Source: Zoogloea sp. LCSB751 (lineage in GTDB: Bacteria; Pseudomonadota; Gammaproteobacteria; Burkholderiales; Rhodocyclaceae). From it: a DNA stretch of 64,000 bases. Below, piece by piece: positions 23,141-32,012 of this stretch (positions are counted from its first letter, which is position 1; the number at the start of each line of letters is the position of its first letter). The translations under genes were made by a program, and so were the position numbers. Where the stretch lies: the NCBI RefSeq assembly GCF_002028455.1, contig NZ_MWUM01000021.1, positions 1-64,000 of the forward strand, given 5' to 3'. The notes below the pieces were generated by a model, which was not told the DNA's origin, searched no databases, and saw only the letters and a list, made by a program, of their open reading frames with translations.

Positions 23141-26100
23141 TCAGGCTTTATTGTCCCTTGGGCTTTCCCGCTGCGGCAAGGTGAAGTGGATCGTCGCCCC
23201 GGCACCGACGGCGCCTTCCGCCCACACCTTGCCGTGGTGGCGGCGGACGACTCGTTCGACGGTAGCGAGGCCGATGCCGGTGCCTTCGAATTCGCTTTCC
23301 GGGTGCAGGCGCTGGAATTCCTTGAACAGCTTGCGGGCGTAGGTGGGATCGAAGCCGGCACCGTTGTCGGCGACGAAGAAGACCCGGCGTTCTTCTTCCG
23401 TCCGGCAGCCGAAGCGGATCAGCGGCTGCGGGGTCGGGCGGGTGAATTTCCAGGCATTGCCGAGCAGGTTGTCGAGCAGGATGCGCAGCAGGCCGGCGTC
23501 GCCGAAAACCACGAGCCCGTCTTCGATCTGGGTCTGGAGCGGGCGGTCGGGATCGCTGCGTTGCAGTTCGTCGAGAATCTGGCGCGCGAGTGCGCTCAGA
23601 TCCACCCGCTGCCGGCGCACGGGGCCGCGGCTCACGCGGGACAGCTTGAGCATGTCGTCGATGAGTCGGCTCATGCGCTGGGCGGCGCGCCGTACCCGGT
23701 CGAGATAGTCGCGGCCGGCCTCGTCGAGCTGGCCCTGGTGGCGGCGCTGCAGGGCCTGGCTGAAGCCGTCGATGCTGCGCAGCGGTGCGCGCAGGTCGTG
23801 GGAGACGGCTGAGCTGAAGGATTCCAGCTCACGGTTGACGTCCTCGAGGGCGCGGGTCCGTTCGGCGACCCGCCATTCCAGTTCTTCGTTGAGCTGGCGC
23901 AGTTCGGCCTCGGCCTTCTGGCGCTGGGCGTTCTGGTGGGCCGCGTCGAAGGCGAAGGCCAGGTCCTGGCACAGGTCGTCGAGGAGGGCGACGATCTCGG
24001 CGGTGAAGAAATGGGCTTCCGGCGCGTACAGATTGATGAGGGTGATTTCGTCCTGGTGGCGGATCTGGAAGGCCGCCGACGAGCGATAGCCGCGGCTCAG
24101 GGCGAGGCCACGCCAGGGGGCCAGGTTGGGGTCGGTGGCGATGTCGTCGCACAGCACATGGCGGCCTTCGCGGATCGCTCGCCGTGTGGGGCCCTGGCCG
24201 TCGGCCAGGACTTCGTAGATGGCCAGGGTCGCGTCGATGTAGCCGTCCTCGTGGCCCCAGTGGGTGATTTGAGTCGGTTTGCCGCCTTCCATGCGGCAGG
24301 TCCACGCCATCGCCAGGCCGCCGTCCTCGACCATGATGCGACACAGGGCCTGCAGCAACTGTGCGCTGTCGCGGATCCGCACGATAGCCTGGTTGGCCTT
24401 GCTGAGTACGGCGTAGAGGCGCGCCAGGTGGGCCAGTCGCTTCTTGGCCAGGACTTGTTCGGTGATGTCGAGGTTGGTGCCGATCAGACGTTGCCGGCGC
24501 CCGTCGACGTCGGCCGTGATCTCGGCGTGGCAGTCCAGGTAACGGATCTCGCCGTCCGGGCGGCGGATGCGCATCTGGTAGGTGCACGGCTGACGGGTGG
24601 CGATGACGGTGTTGATTTGTTCGAGTACGGCAGGCAGGTCCTCCGGAACGACCAGGCTCTTGAAGTGCTCCAGGCTTGCCACTGTTTCGTTCGGTTCATG
24701 GCCGAACAGCCGGAAACACTCGTCGGACCACAGTTGCTCGTCGGTATCGAGGCGCCATTCCCAGCTGCCCAGATGGGCGATGCGCTGGGCTTCGTTGAGG
24801 AAGGCGTCGCGGCGGCGGATCTTGTCTTCGGCGCGGATGTGTTCGGTGATGTCGTGGGTGACGCCGATCACGTTGCGTGGCGTGCCATCGGCACGGCGGA
24901 ACACCTTCCCCTGCACGTGGACCCAGCGGCGGCTGCCGTCCGGCAGGATGAACTGGTGATTGATGTCCAGCGGGACGCCGCCGTTGAGTGTCGCCCCCAA
25001 GGCCAGTCTGACCTCCGGGTGTTGTTCTGGGGGGATGTGCCTGAAGATCGCGTCGATGGTGGACAGGTCTGCGGCCGGACCGAGCCCGAGTACCTCGGCG
25101 GCGTCTTGAGCCCAGGTCAGGGTGCCGCGGGCGATGTCGTATTCCCAACTGCCGATGCGTCCGATGCGCTGGGCCTCGTCAAGATGCAGGCGGGTGCGGG
25201 CCTGCTTGCTGACGGCAGGGCTGATGCGGCTGTACAGGAAGAGGGAGCCGGCGAGTACCAGGACGCCGGTCAGCAGCGCGGAGATCCGCAGTTGTTCGAG
25301 CAGGAGGTCGTGGATGTCTCCGGTGTCCAGCTTCTGCACGATGCCCAGGCCGAATTCGGGCAGTGGTGCATAAGCCGCAAGGACGGCATGTCCCCGGTAG
25401 TCGCGGGCGAGACCGAAGCCGGACTCCCCGTCCAGGGCGCGGGCGACCGGAATTCGCTCGCCGTTCACCACCTTGAGCGTCGTGAATACGTAGGGGGTCA
25501 GGCGGGTCGGGAAACAGTCTGCATGCGCGCCACTGGCTTTGCAGGCGACCAGTTCTCCGGAATGGCCAAGGGTGTCGGTATCGTTGAGAACGTCGGCGAG
25601 ATGATCCAGGCGTACCTGGACGATGATTTCGTAGGGGGCCGGCGTGTCGGCGCCAACCGGGACGCGCACTTCAACCCAATAGGCCTCGTTCCAGAATAAC
25701 CAGGTGCGACGGTCGATGCGCATGCGGTTGCGCTCGATGGTGGAACGGGCGCCGGTGGCGGCGAGCGTCCGGCCGTCCCTGCCGGTGACCCACAGGGCTT
25801 TCAGGCCCGAGCTCTGGCCGGCGTTCAGGATGCGTTGTAGTTCGGCGTGCAGTACCGGACCACCGATGCCGAGGCGGACAAGGTTTTCCAGGCGGGTCAG
25901 CTGGAGGCCTTGTTCGGCGATCGAGGTGGCGTGATGGATCGTGTTGCGCAGGACGCTGATGTTGGCCCCCAGGGCCGATTGCAGGGTGTGCCGGAAAAGG
26001 GACAGGGTCTGGCCGGCAAAGGTGCTCACGCCGATCAGCCAGGCGGCGATGGCGGCGATCAACAGCATCGAGCTGCCTACGGCGAACACCTGTCGATCCT

Positions 26101-26683
26101 GGCGATGGCGATAGAAGTTGCGCAGACCCGTGAGCTGCAGCAGGGTCCGGCCGAGCCCTACGGAGAGCGTTGCCAGGGCGAAGGCCGATGCCCAGTCCAG
26201 CGCAAGGTGCCGTCCGCCGAAGTCGAACAGGTCGAAACCGACGACACTGTTCAGTACCTGGGCGGCAGCGCCGAGCAGGATCAGCAGGCATAGCCACTGC
26301 AGCAGCAACTGCAGGGCGATGTGGGAGAACGGGCTGCGGGCTCTCGGGAGGCCGGCGAGGATGACCGCGGCGAGGAGCAGTGCGACGGCGCTGGTCGGTG
26401 ATGGCAGGTCTGCCGCCGGAGGCGCCGTCTGCAGGGCGCGAATCAGGCTCAGGATGGCCAGGGTGCCGAGGGCGACGGCCAGCAGGGTTTGCCATGCCCT
26501 TTGCCGTGGGCATGCGGTGTTGGCGATGAGCAATCCTGCACCCGCCAGCACGAAGCCGATGAGGGCCGTACTGCCGGGAGAGCCCAGGACGGAGGACCCC
26601 ACGCTCAGGTATGTGCTCCATGCAACGAGCATCAGGCCGGAAAGTGCTCCCGTCCAGCCGCGTCGATCTGCATGCACTAGCAC
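23141..26683 (-). CDS. Large membrane sensor histidine kinase (7TM - periplasmic - PAS - PAS - GAF - kinase)
   Basis: 1180 residues. About seven N-terminal membrane helices (10-225) are followed by an extracytoplasmic segment (about 235-485) and a further helix (about 490-512). Two PAS/PAC domains (about 525-650 and 655-780, each with a G-S-W-E-type motif), a GAF domain (about 795-940), a coiled coil and a kinase core complete it. The H box is V-S-H-D-L-R-A-P-L-R-S-I-D-G-F, as in bacteriophytochrome-like kinases, and the ATPase shows D-N-G-A-G-F-D and G-T-G-I-G-L-A. No output receiver is fused. The start is GTG 26683 with AAGGA about 12 bases upstream; this is uncertain. It heads a three-gene operon and is divergent from a receiver protein at 27136. 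The signal is unknown. Confidence 0.9.
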   Translation of the reverse strand: MLVHADRRGWTGALSGLMLVAWSTYLSVGSSVLGSPGSTALIGFVLAGAGLLIANTACPRQRAWQTLLAVALGTLAILSLIRALQTAPPAADLPSPTSAVALLLAAVILAGLPRARSPFSHIALQLLLQWLCLLILLGAAAQVLNSVVGFDLFDFGGRHLALDWASAFALATLSVGLGRTLLQLTGLRNFYRHRQDRQVFAVGSSMLLIAAIAAWLIGVSTFAGQTLSLFRHTLQSALGANISVLRNTIHHATSIAEQGLQLTRLENLVRLGIGGPVLHAELQRILNAGQSSGLKALWVTGRDGRTLAATGARSTIERNRMRIDRRTWLFWNEAYWVEVRVPVGADTPAPYEIIVQVRLDHLADVLNDTDTLGHSGELVACKASGAHADCFPTRLTPYVFTTLKVVNGERIPVARALDGESGFGLARDYRGHAVLAAYAPLPEFGLGIVQKLDTGDIHDLLLEQLRISALLTGVLVLAGSLFLYSRISPAVSKQARTRLHLDEAQRIGRIGSWEYDIARGTLTWAQDAAEVLGLGPAADLSTIDAIFRHIPPEQHPEVRLALGATLNGGVPLDINHQFILPDGSRRWVHVQGKVFRRADGTPRNVIGVTHDITEHIRAEDKIRRRDAFLNEAQRIAHLGSWEWRLDTDEQLWSDECFRLFGHEPNETVASLEHFKSLVVPEDLPAVLEQINTVIATRQPCTYQMRIRRPDGEIRYLDCHAEITADVDGRRQRLIGTNLDITEQVLAKKRLAHLARLYAVLSKANQAIVRIRDSAQLLQALCRIMVEDGGLAMAWTCRMEGGKPTQITHWGHEDGYIDATLAIYEVLADGQGPTRRAIREGRHVLCDDIATDPNLAPWRGLALSRGYRSSAAFQIRHQDEITLINLYAPEAHFFTAEIVALLDDLCQDLAFAFDAAHQNAQRQKAEAELRQLNEELEWRVAERTRALEDVNRELESFSSAVSHDLRAPLRSIDGFSQALQRRHQGQLDEAGRDYLDRVRRAAQRMSRLIDDMLKLSRVSRGPVRRQRVDLSALARQILDELQRSDPDRPLQTQIEDGLVVFGDAGLLRILLDNLLGNAWKFTRPTPQPLIRFGCRTEEERRVFFVADNGAGFDPTYARKLFKEFQRLHPESEFEGTGIGLATVERVVRRHHGKVWAEGAVGAGATIHFTLPQRESPRDNKA

Positions 26684-27135
26684 ACTCGGGTATCCATCCT
26701 TGGTCGCAGGGGTCGCAGACTACCACCTGCACAGGAGACCGGCAAAAGTGGCCGCTTTCCGCACGGTGATTTTGTGAACGTCGACAAGTGGGTCATAATT
26801 CTGCGGCTTTGTTGCGAATGAGCCTCGGCAAGTATTCGAAACTGCCGCTTCAACCGTGACAAAGTCAGTCTTTTCAATGCCTTCGTGCCCGTGCCCCTCA
26901 TCTGACCGCGCGCCTCATTCAGGATGCCCGGCTGCGCCTTTGACATGACAACGGCGAAATGTCGAGGTTGGAATGGCACTTGCATGGGGACGACGTTTTT
27001 TTAGGTGATCTCTTCAATCCTCGCGGACTGGCGATCCTACGCCCAATTGTGGCGCATAGATCGTGAGCTTTTCGTCATGTCCGGCTAAACTGATAAGATC
27101 GTTTGCAACCGCCATTCGTATTGCCCGACTGATCC
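26684..27135. other. Divergent promoter region without a supported gene
   Basis: 452 bases between two divergent signalling genes, presumably carrying both promoters. A minus-strand open frame covering 26677-26985 overlaps the kinase start and has no RBS or recognisable product. TAAACT and TAAGAT near 27090-27100 are possible -10 elements for the plus-strand gene, without a convincing -35. Confidence 0.4.
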
Positions 27136-27762
27136 ATGGCCGCTACGCCCGAATCCCCTGAAAAGGAATATTGCAGTACCTCCGAAGCAGCCCAGCGACT
27201 GGGCTTGTCCTTGGGGACCGTTCAGCAGATGGTCGAGAACGGCCAGCTTGAGGGCTGGAAGACTGCGGGGGGGCACCGTCGGATTCGCGTCAGTTCGATC
27301 GAGGAATTCCGCGCCCGCTCGATGGCGGGGGGCGGGCAGGGGCAGCAGAGCCGTGCGCCGGGCAGTGCGCTCCAGGTGCTGGTCGCGGAGGATGACCGCA
27401 TTCTGCAAAAGCTCTATGAGCACACCTTCTCGTCATGGGGCCTGCCTCTCCAGGTGCGCCTGGTGTCCAGCGGGATCGACGGTCTGCTCGAGATCGGCCG
27501 GGAGGCACCGGATCTGCTGATCACCGACTTGCGCATGCCTGGCATCGACGGTTTCGAGATGATCCGCCGGCTGCGCGCCGATCCCCAGCTGCAGGATCTC
27601 GACATCGTGGTGGTCAGTGGTCTGACCGACGACGACATCGCTGAGCAAGGCGGCTTGCCGCCGGACGTCATTCTCTATTCCAAGCCGGTTCCTTTCCGCG
27701 AGCTCAAGGGCTACGTGCAGGCCAAGATCATGGCCTTGCAGCGGCGCGGACGAGGGGCCTGA
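27136..27762 (+). CDS. Excisionase-type DNA-binding domain fused to a receiver domain
   Basis: 208 residues. Residues 11-62 form a MerR/excisionase-like winged helix (HTH_17 type): C-S-T-S-E-A-A-Q-R-L-G-L-S-L-G-T-V-Q-Q-M-V, then W-K-T-A-G-G-H-R-R-I. A Gly/Gln linker leads to a receiver (about 78-200) with D86/D87, phospho-acceptor D131 (I-T-D-L-R-M-P-G-I-D-G) and K178. The order, DNA-binding domain first, is the reverse of ordinary response regulators. The gene is divergent from the large kinase gene and ends in a strong terminator, so it is monocistronic. The large kinase is a plausible partner. Confidence 0.9.
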   Translation: MAATPESPEKEYCSTSEAAQRLGLSLGTVQQMVENGQLEGWKTAGGHRRIRVSSIEEFRARSMAGGGQGQQSRAPGSALQVLVAEDDRILQKLYEHTFSSWGLPLQVRLVSSGIDGLLEIGREAPDLLITDLRMPGIDGFEMIRRLRADPQLQDLDIVVVSGLTDDDIAEQGGLPPDVILYSKPVPFRELKGYVQAKIMALQRRGRGA

Positions 27763-28255
27763 GCAAGTCCCTCCCGTAGTGTGACCGAGAATTGATCGGC
27801 CCCGGCAGACCAGCGCTGCCGGGGCCGATCTTTTTGGCGTTGCCTTTGTTTGAGCGCTGACCCGCGGGATGTGCGGCGGGTGCCGCTGCAACCTGTCGAC
27901 GTCCCGGTGGTTGTCGTCGCGGGCTGGATCTCGTCCTGTTCGTCGGGAATTGAAATCGATCAAGGTGCGGGCCTCGCGATGTGTTGATGCTGTGACCGTG
28001 TTGTTGCCTGACGGTACGAAAGTGGATGTATATGTCAGGATCTTATGTGACGATTCTGTTTGTGCGGTAGAATTTAACGATAATGATATATTTTGTGTTT
28101 ATGCTTTTGTCGTTGTTGTGTAAGCTTCATGGTGCCACGTCCCGTGTTCCTGCTCATGTGCAGGTGAGGTATGGCCGGTGCTGCGGACCGTCTAGGTACC
28201 GCGCTTGATGAATGGTGACCAGGGGAGTCGATGAACCTGTCCGATGAGGTTGCCC
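27763..28255. other. Intergenic region with terminator and AT-rich patch
   Basis: 493 bases. It holds the terminator at 27794-27835, an AT-rich patch (about 28030-28125) and a 10-codon open frame (28231-28263). An open frame at 27869-28123 covers the patch, ends in an unusual hydrophobic Val/Phe run and has no RBS; it was not accepted. Confidence 0.45.
27794..27835 (+). terminator. Strong rho-independent terminator
   Basis: A perfect 15-bp stem (GATCGGCCCCGGCAG and its complement) with a 7-base loop is followed directly by TTTTT. It begins 31 bases past the stop of the receiver gene. Confidence 0.93.
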
Positions 28256-28263
28256 GTGGGTGA
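28231..28263 (+). other. Possible 10-codon leader peptide overlapping the next gene
   Basis: ATG AAC CTG TCC GAT GAG GTT GCC CGT GGG TGA, preceded by GGGGAG three bases away. It ends 8 bases inside the following gene if that starts at GTG 28256, so it could couple translation. It may also be chance. Confidence 0.25.
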
Positions 28264-28762
28264 CCCTGTTTCCGAAGCGGCCATTACCGGTGCGGCGCTG
28301 GTGCGTCATCTGAACGATGCGCGTTTTGCCAGTTTGCGCGCGCTGCGTCAGTTGCTGCGTGCCCTCGATGCGGAACGGATCGCCATCGGGGTCCTGAGTC
28401 CGGACGGCTCCAGCCTTCAGGAGGAACTGGTGTGGGCCAGCGGTTTTGGCCGTTGCGGGGAGTCGGAGCGGATCTTGTCCTGCGCGGCATTCGCCAATGA
28501 AATCCGCGGCTGGCTGGCGTCGACGAAGGACGCACTGAGCATTGCCATCGATACGCGCTCGCCGGCCTGGCATGAGGTGCCCTGCGACCAGTTGTTGCTG
28601 GTGCGCGATTGCGCTGGTGCGAACGAGGGGGGCAGCCTGGTGCTGGCAGCCCAGTTGCGGGGCAGCGTTGTGTTGCCTGACGAAGCGGCACGGGCGATTG
28701 CCATCCTGCTTCGCGAATATGCCTGCCGGCGGGAGCCGGCCACGCTGCATGCCGGGGCGTAG
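28256..28762 (+). CDS. Hypothetical protein
   Basis: 168 residues, soluble, no signal peptide or membrane helix. The sequence opens with a helical region (L-V-R-H-L-N-D-A-R-F-A-S-L-R-A-L-R-Q-L-L) and later has V-L-A-A-Q-L-R-G-S-V-V-L-P. Its overall pattern is mildly GAF-like, but I do not recognise a family. The GTG start at 28256 has GAGG six bases upstream; ATG 28244 is the alternative and has no well-placed RBS. It converges on the hydrogenase maturation protease gene 15 bases away. Codon use matches the core genes, which supports a real gene. No function is proposed. Confidence 0.65.
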   Translation: MGDPVSEAAITGAALVRHLNDARFASLRALRQLLRALDAERIAIGVLSPDGSSLQEELVWASGFGRCGESERILSCAAFANEIRGWLASTKDALSIAIDTRSPAWHEVPCDQLLLVRDCAGANEGGSLVLAAQLRGSVVLPDEAARAIAILLREYACRREPATLHAGA

Positions 28763-28777
28763 TTTCTGTCGTTTCCC

Positions 28778-29269
28778 TTAGCCCTGTTTTCCCGAAACCT
28801 GCACTAGCCCAGTTCGCTGACGCCAGTAAGCCACGTCGATGGTCGCCAGGCAGTCCAGCAAGTGATTCCGGGCCGCCGTCAGGTGGGCTGCGGCAATTCC
28901 ACTCAGCTCCGCGCCGAGCTGGAAATCTTCGCCACGCACGCATAGTACGAAGGCCGGGGGCGGCGGCCGGCGGATCTCCTCATACACGTGCAGCACGGCT
29001 TCCGGCGAGAGGGCGTGGGAGCTGATCGAGCGATCGGGAGCGGGATGGATCTCCCGGAACGAGTAGGGGGCCGGCGTACCGGTGCCCGCATCGATGAACA
29101 GCGCCAGATCCCGGTCGTCCAGGTCCAGGGCATGTTCGATCTGCAGCTGGAAATCGCTGACCAGTCTTACGTCCGGCAGATTCCAGCTTTCCAGTTCGGC
29201 CATCAGGCGCGGGCCGAGGGCATCGTCGCCCCGCGACGGATTGCCGATGGCGAAAACCACCAAGGCCAT
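28778..29269 (-). CDS. hoxW: [NiFe] hydrogenase maturation endopeptidase (HoxW type)
   Basis: 163 residues, M52-family protease. It removes the C-terminal extension of the hydrogenase large subunit after nickel insertion. The opening V-F-A-I-G-N-P-S-R-G-D-D-A-L-G-P contains the nickel-binding acidic residue of the family (usually G-N-x-x-x-x-D-D/E-G). A second acidic site lies in L-F-I-D-A-G-T-G, and a His follows in S-S-H-A-L-S-P. ATG 29269 starts 4 bases after the hoxH stop, making it the last gene of the hox operon. Its substrate is almost certainly the HoxH encoded next door. Confidence 0.9.
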   Translation of the reverse strand: MALVVFAIGNPSRGDDALGPRLMAELESWNLPDVRLVSDFQLQIEHALDLDDRDLALFIDAGTGTPAPYSFREIHPAPDRSISSHALSPEAVLHVYEEIRRPPPPAFVLCVRGEDFQLGAELSGIAAAHLTAARNHLLDCLATIDVAYWRQRTGLVQVSGKQG

Positions 29270-29273
29270 GGCT

Positions 29274-30740
29274 TCAGCCCCCGCTGACGGCCCGATCCAC
29301 CAGGCACTCATCCTCGTCCACCAGTTCGACGGCCAGCGGCATCTTGCCAAGGGCGTGGGTGGCGCAGGACAGGCAGGGGTCGAAGGCGCGGATCGCCACC
29401 TCGATGTGGTTCAGCAGGCCTTCGGTGAGCTGGCGGCCGTCCAGGTAGCGGCGGGCGACCTGGCGCACGGCTTCGTTCATGGCCTGGTTGTTGTGGGTGG
29501 TGGACACGATCAGGTTGCAGTAGCTGACCAGATCGTCCTCGCCGACGCGATAGTGGTGGATCAACGTGCCGCGCGGTGCCTCGATGATGCCGACGCCTTC
29601 GCGCCCTTTCGGCCCGCTGGCGAGGCGGTCGTCGGACAGCAGGTCCGGGTCGTCCAGCAGGTCGCGCACCACTTCGGCGGCGTGCAGCATCTCGATCATC
29701 CGCGCCCAGTGGTAGGCCAGCGGTGCGTGGATCGGTTCGCCGTCGCCGCGGGCGATGAAGTCCTGGCGTTCGGCTTCGGCCAGCGGGCTGGGGATGAAGT
29801 CGCAGTTCTGCACACGGGCCAGCGGGCCAACCTTGTACCAGCCCTTGGCCGGGCCCAGCTCGCGGATGAAGGGGAACTTCATGTAGCTCCAGGGCTTCAC
29901 CTCCTCGACGATGTACTGCTCGTAGTCGGCGCAGGGCAGGCCGTCGCGGACGATCTGGCCACGGGCGTCGCGCAGGCGCAGGTGGCCGTCGTAGAGGTCC
30001 ATCGCGCCGTCGGCCCGCACCAGACTGAACAGGTGGCTGCGAAACAGGCCGAATTCGTCGTACAGCGGGCCGTTGGCTTCATGCAGGCGGCGGGCGAGGT
30101 GCACTGCGTCGCGGCTCCAGCTCACCACCTGGTCGGCGTCCTTGCGCAGCAGGTCGCGATCGTCCGTGCTCAGCGACTTGTTCACGCCGCCGGGGATCGC
30201 GCCGGTGCCATGCACGCGCTTGCCGGCGGTGACGCGGATGACCTCCTGACCGAACTTGCGCAGCAGTACGCCTTCCTTGGCCACGTGGGGATAGGCGGCG
30301 GCGACGCCGACGATGTTGCGCTGCTGAACCGGCGACTCGAAGCCGAACAGCAGGTCCGGTGAGGACAGGTGGAAGAAGTGCAGTGCGTGGGACTGCAGGA
30401 TCTGGCCGTAGTGCATCAGGCGGCGGATCTTCTCGGCGGTGGGGGGGATCTGCATGGCGCCGACCACCGGGTCGAGGGCTTTGGACGCGGCCAGGTGGTG
30501 GCTGACCGGGCAGATGCCGCACAGGCGCTGCACCATCACCGGCACCTCCCAGTAAGGGCGGCCCTGGATGAATTTCTCGAAGCCGCGGAATTCGACGATG
30601 TGCAGCCGTGCTTCCTTCACATGGCCGGCGTTGTCGAGTCGCAGCGTGACCTTGCCGTGGCCTTCGACCCGCGATACGGGGTCAATGGCAACCCGGCGCA
30701 GGCTCTCCCGGTTGGCGGCAGTTTCCAGTTCGAAGCTCAT
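29274..30740 (-). CDS. hoxH: NAD-reducing hydrogenase large subunit HoxH
   Basis: 488 residues, the catalytic [NiFe] subunit of a cytoplasmic group 3d hydrogenase coupling H2 oxidation to NAD+ reduction. Both nickel-ligand motifs are intact: R-L-C-G-I-C-P-V-S-H near residue 73, and D-P-C-L-S-C-A-T-H near 460. After the final His is a 26-residue extension (starting A-L-G-K-M-P-L) for removal by HoxW. An N-terminal R-V-E-G-H motif is also present. It follows hoxY by 10 bases and precedes the protease gene by 4. Confidence 0.97.
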   Translation of the reverse strand: MSFELETAANRESLRRVAIDPVSRVEGHGKVTLRLDNAGHVKEARLHIVEFRGFEKFIQGRPYWEVPVMVQRLCGICPVSHHLAASKALDPVVGAMQIPPTAEKIRRLMHYGQILQSHALHFFHLSSPDLLFGFESPVQQRNIVGVAAAYPHVAKEGVLLRKFGQEVIRVTAGKRVHGTGAIPGGVNKSLSTDDRDLLRKDADQVVSWSRDAVHLARRLHEANGPLYDEFGLFRSHLFSLVRADGAMDLYDGHLRLRDARGQIVRDGLPCADYEQYIVEEVKPWSYMKFPFIRELGPAKGWYKVGPLARVQNCDFIPSPLAEAERQDFIARGDGEPIHAPLAYHWARMIEMLHAAEVVRDLLDDPDLLSDDRLASGPKGREGVGIIEAPRGTLIHHYRVGEDDLVSYCNLIVSTTHNNQAMNEAVRQVARRYLDGRQLTEGLLNHIEVAIRAFDPCLSCATHALGKMPLAVELVDEDECLVDRAVSGG

Positions 30741-30750
30741 GGTGCGAACC

Positions 30751-31308
30751 TCAGTCGTAATGCAGCAGCCCGCCGGCCAGCCGCGGCGTGCGGCCGGCGA
30801 TCAGGTCGGTGAGGAACTTCCAGATCGCCGGGCCGGACGGCGGGCAGCCGGGCAGGAAGTAATCGATGCGGACCACTTCGTGGATCGGCCGTACTTTGTC
30901 GAGGGGCAGCGGTAGTTCCGGGTCGTTGGGGATCTGGCCGTTCTCGAGGCCGGGGCGGAACTGGTAGACCTCCCGCAGGCATTCGGACAGCGGTAGGTGA
31001 TTGCGCTGCGCCGGCAGGCCGCCATTCACCGCGCAGGCGCCGAGGGCGATCAGGGTCTTGCAGTGGCGGCGGAATTCGCGCAGCACGTGGACGTTTTCGG
31101 CGTTGCAGACGCCGCCTTCGATGAGGCCGATGTCGCAGGGCCCGACGTCCTTGATGTCGGTCAGCGGCGAGCGGTCGAACTCGATGAGCTCGACCAGCTC
31201 GAACAGGTGCTCGTCGATGTCCAGGAAGGACATGTGGCAACCGAAGCAGCCGGCCAGCGAAGTGGTGGCGACGCGCAGCTTGCGGGCCGGGACGGGAGCC
31301 GGGCTCAT
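30751..31308 (-). CDS. hoxY: NAD-reducing hydrogenase small subunit HoxY
   Basis: 185 residues. It carries the proximal [4Fe-4S] cluster that passes electrons from HoxH to the diaphorase. Cysteine motifs are G-C-F-G-C-H (near 21-24), L-G-A-C-A-V-N-G-G and P-G-C-P-P-S-G. The protein is short and has no Tat signal, as expected for the cytoplasmic group 3d enzyme. ATG 31308 has GGAGGAGG upstream and overlaps the hoxU stop by 4 bases. Confidence 0.96.
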   Translation of the reverse strand: MSPAPVPARKLRVATTSLAGCFGCHMSFLDIDEHLFELVELIEFDRSPLTDIKDVGPCDIGLIEGGVCNAENVHVLREFRRHCKTLIALGACAVNGGLPAQRNHLPLSECLREVYQFRPGLENGQIPNDPELPLPLDKVRPIHEVVRIDYFLPGCPPSGPAIWKFLTDLIAGRTPRLAGGLLHYD

Positions 31309-32012
31309 GATTCCTCCTCCTTCAGCGTCTTGCTGCGGATCGTCTCGGTGTCGAAGGTCCGCTCGCCGATCGGCACCGCGAAGCCGCGGCCCTTGGGAAG
31401 GATCACGCCGACCGGGCAGATGCGGGCGGCCAGATCGTCCTTCGAGAAATCCGTGTCGGCCAGCCGGCCGGATTCCGCATTGACCGCCAGGTGCTTGTGG
31501 ATGCCGCGGCCGGTCAGCGCGAACACCGACTTGCCGTCCACATCGCGGCTGGCGCGCACGCACAGTTCGCAGAAGATGCAGCGGTTGAAGTCGAGCAGCA
31601 TGTCCGGGTGGGACGCATCCACCGGGCGCTCCGGAAAGAAGTGGCGGAAGCGCGGCGTGAGCATCTCGTACTCGTAGCCGAGGGCCTGCAGCTCGCAGTT
31701 GCCGCTCTTTTCGCAGGACGGGCAGAAGTGGTTGCCCTCGACGAACAGCATCTGCAGCAGGCCGCGTCGTTCGCCGTTCATCTCCGGGGTGTTGCTCTCC
31801 ACTTCCCAGCCTTCCTTGGCTGGCGTCGCGCATGCGGAAACATGGCGGCCAGCGGCCTTGACGATGCAAAGCTTGCAGCTGCCGTGGGGCGGAAAGTCCT
31901 GGTGCCAGCACAGGCTGGGGATGTAGTGGCCGGCCTTGCGGGCGGCTTCGAGAATGGTTTGGCCGTCCTCAAAGGGCACCGGCTGGCCGTCGAGGAGAAA
32001 CTGCTTGGTCAT
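31305..32012 (-). CDS. hoxU: NAD-reducing hydrogenase diaphorase subunit HoxU
   Basis: 235 residues, homologous to the N-terminus of NuoG. It holds a [2Fe-2S] ferredoxin-like domain with Cys in L-C-W-H, G-S-C-K-L-C and S-A-C-A-T, then a His/Cys cluster region N-H-F-C-P-S-C-E-K-S-G-N-C, and a [4Fe-4S] site C-I-F-C-E-L-C with C-P-V-G later. It links HoxF to HoxY. ATG 32012 overlaps the hoxF stop by 4 bases, with GAGGAGGAAG upstream. The C-terminus is Glu-rich (K-E-E-E-S). Confidence 0.95.
   Translation of the reverse strand: MTKQFLLDGQPVPFEDGQTILEAARKAGHYIPSLCWHQDFPPHGSCKLCIVKAAGRHVSACATPAKEGWEVESNTPEMNGERRGLLQMLFVEGNHFCPSCEKSGNCELQALGYEYEMLTPRFRHFFPERPVDASHPDMLLDFNRCIFCELCVRASRDVDGKSVFALTGRGIHKHLAVNAESGRLADTDFSKDDLAARICPVGVILPKGRGFAVPIGERTFDTETIRSKTLKEEES

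Noticed and set aside
27869..28123. 84-codon frame over the AT-rich patch
   Set aside because: No RBS, odd composition and no similarity to a known protein; kept only as an observation on base composition.
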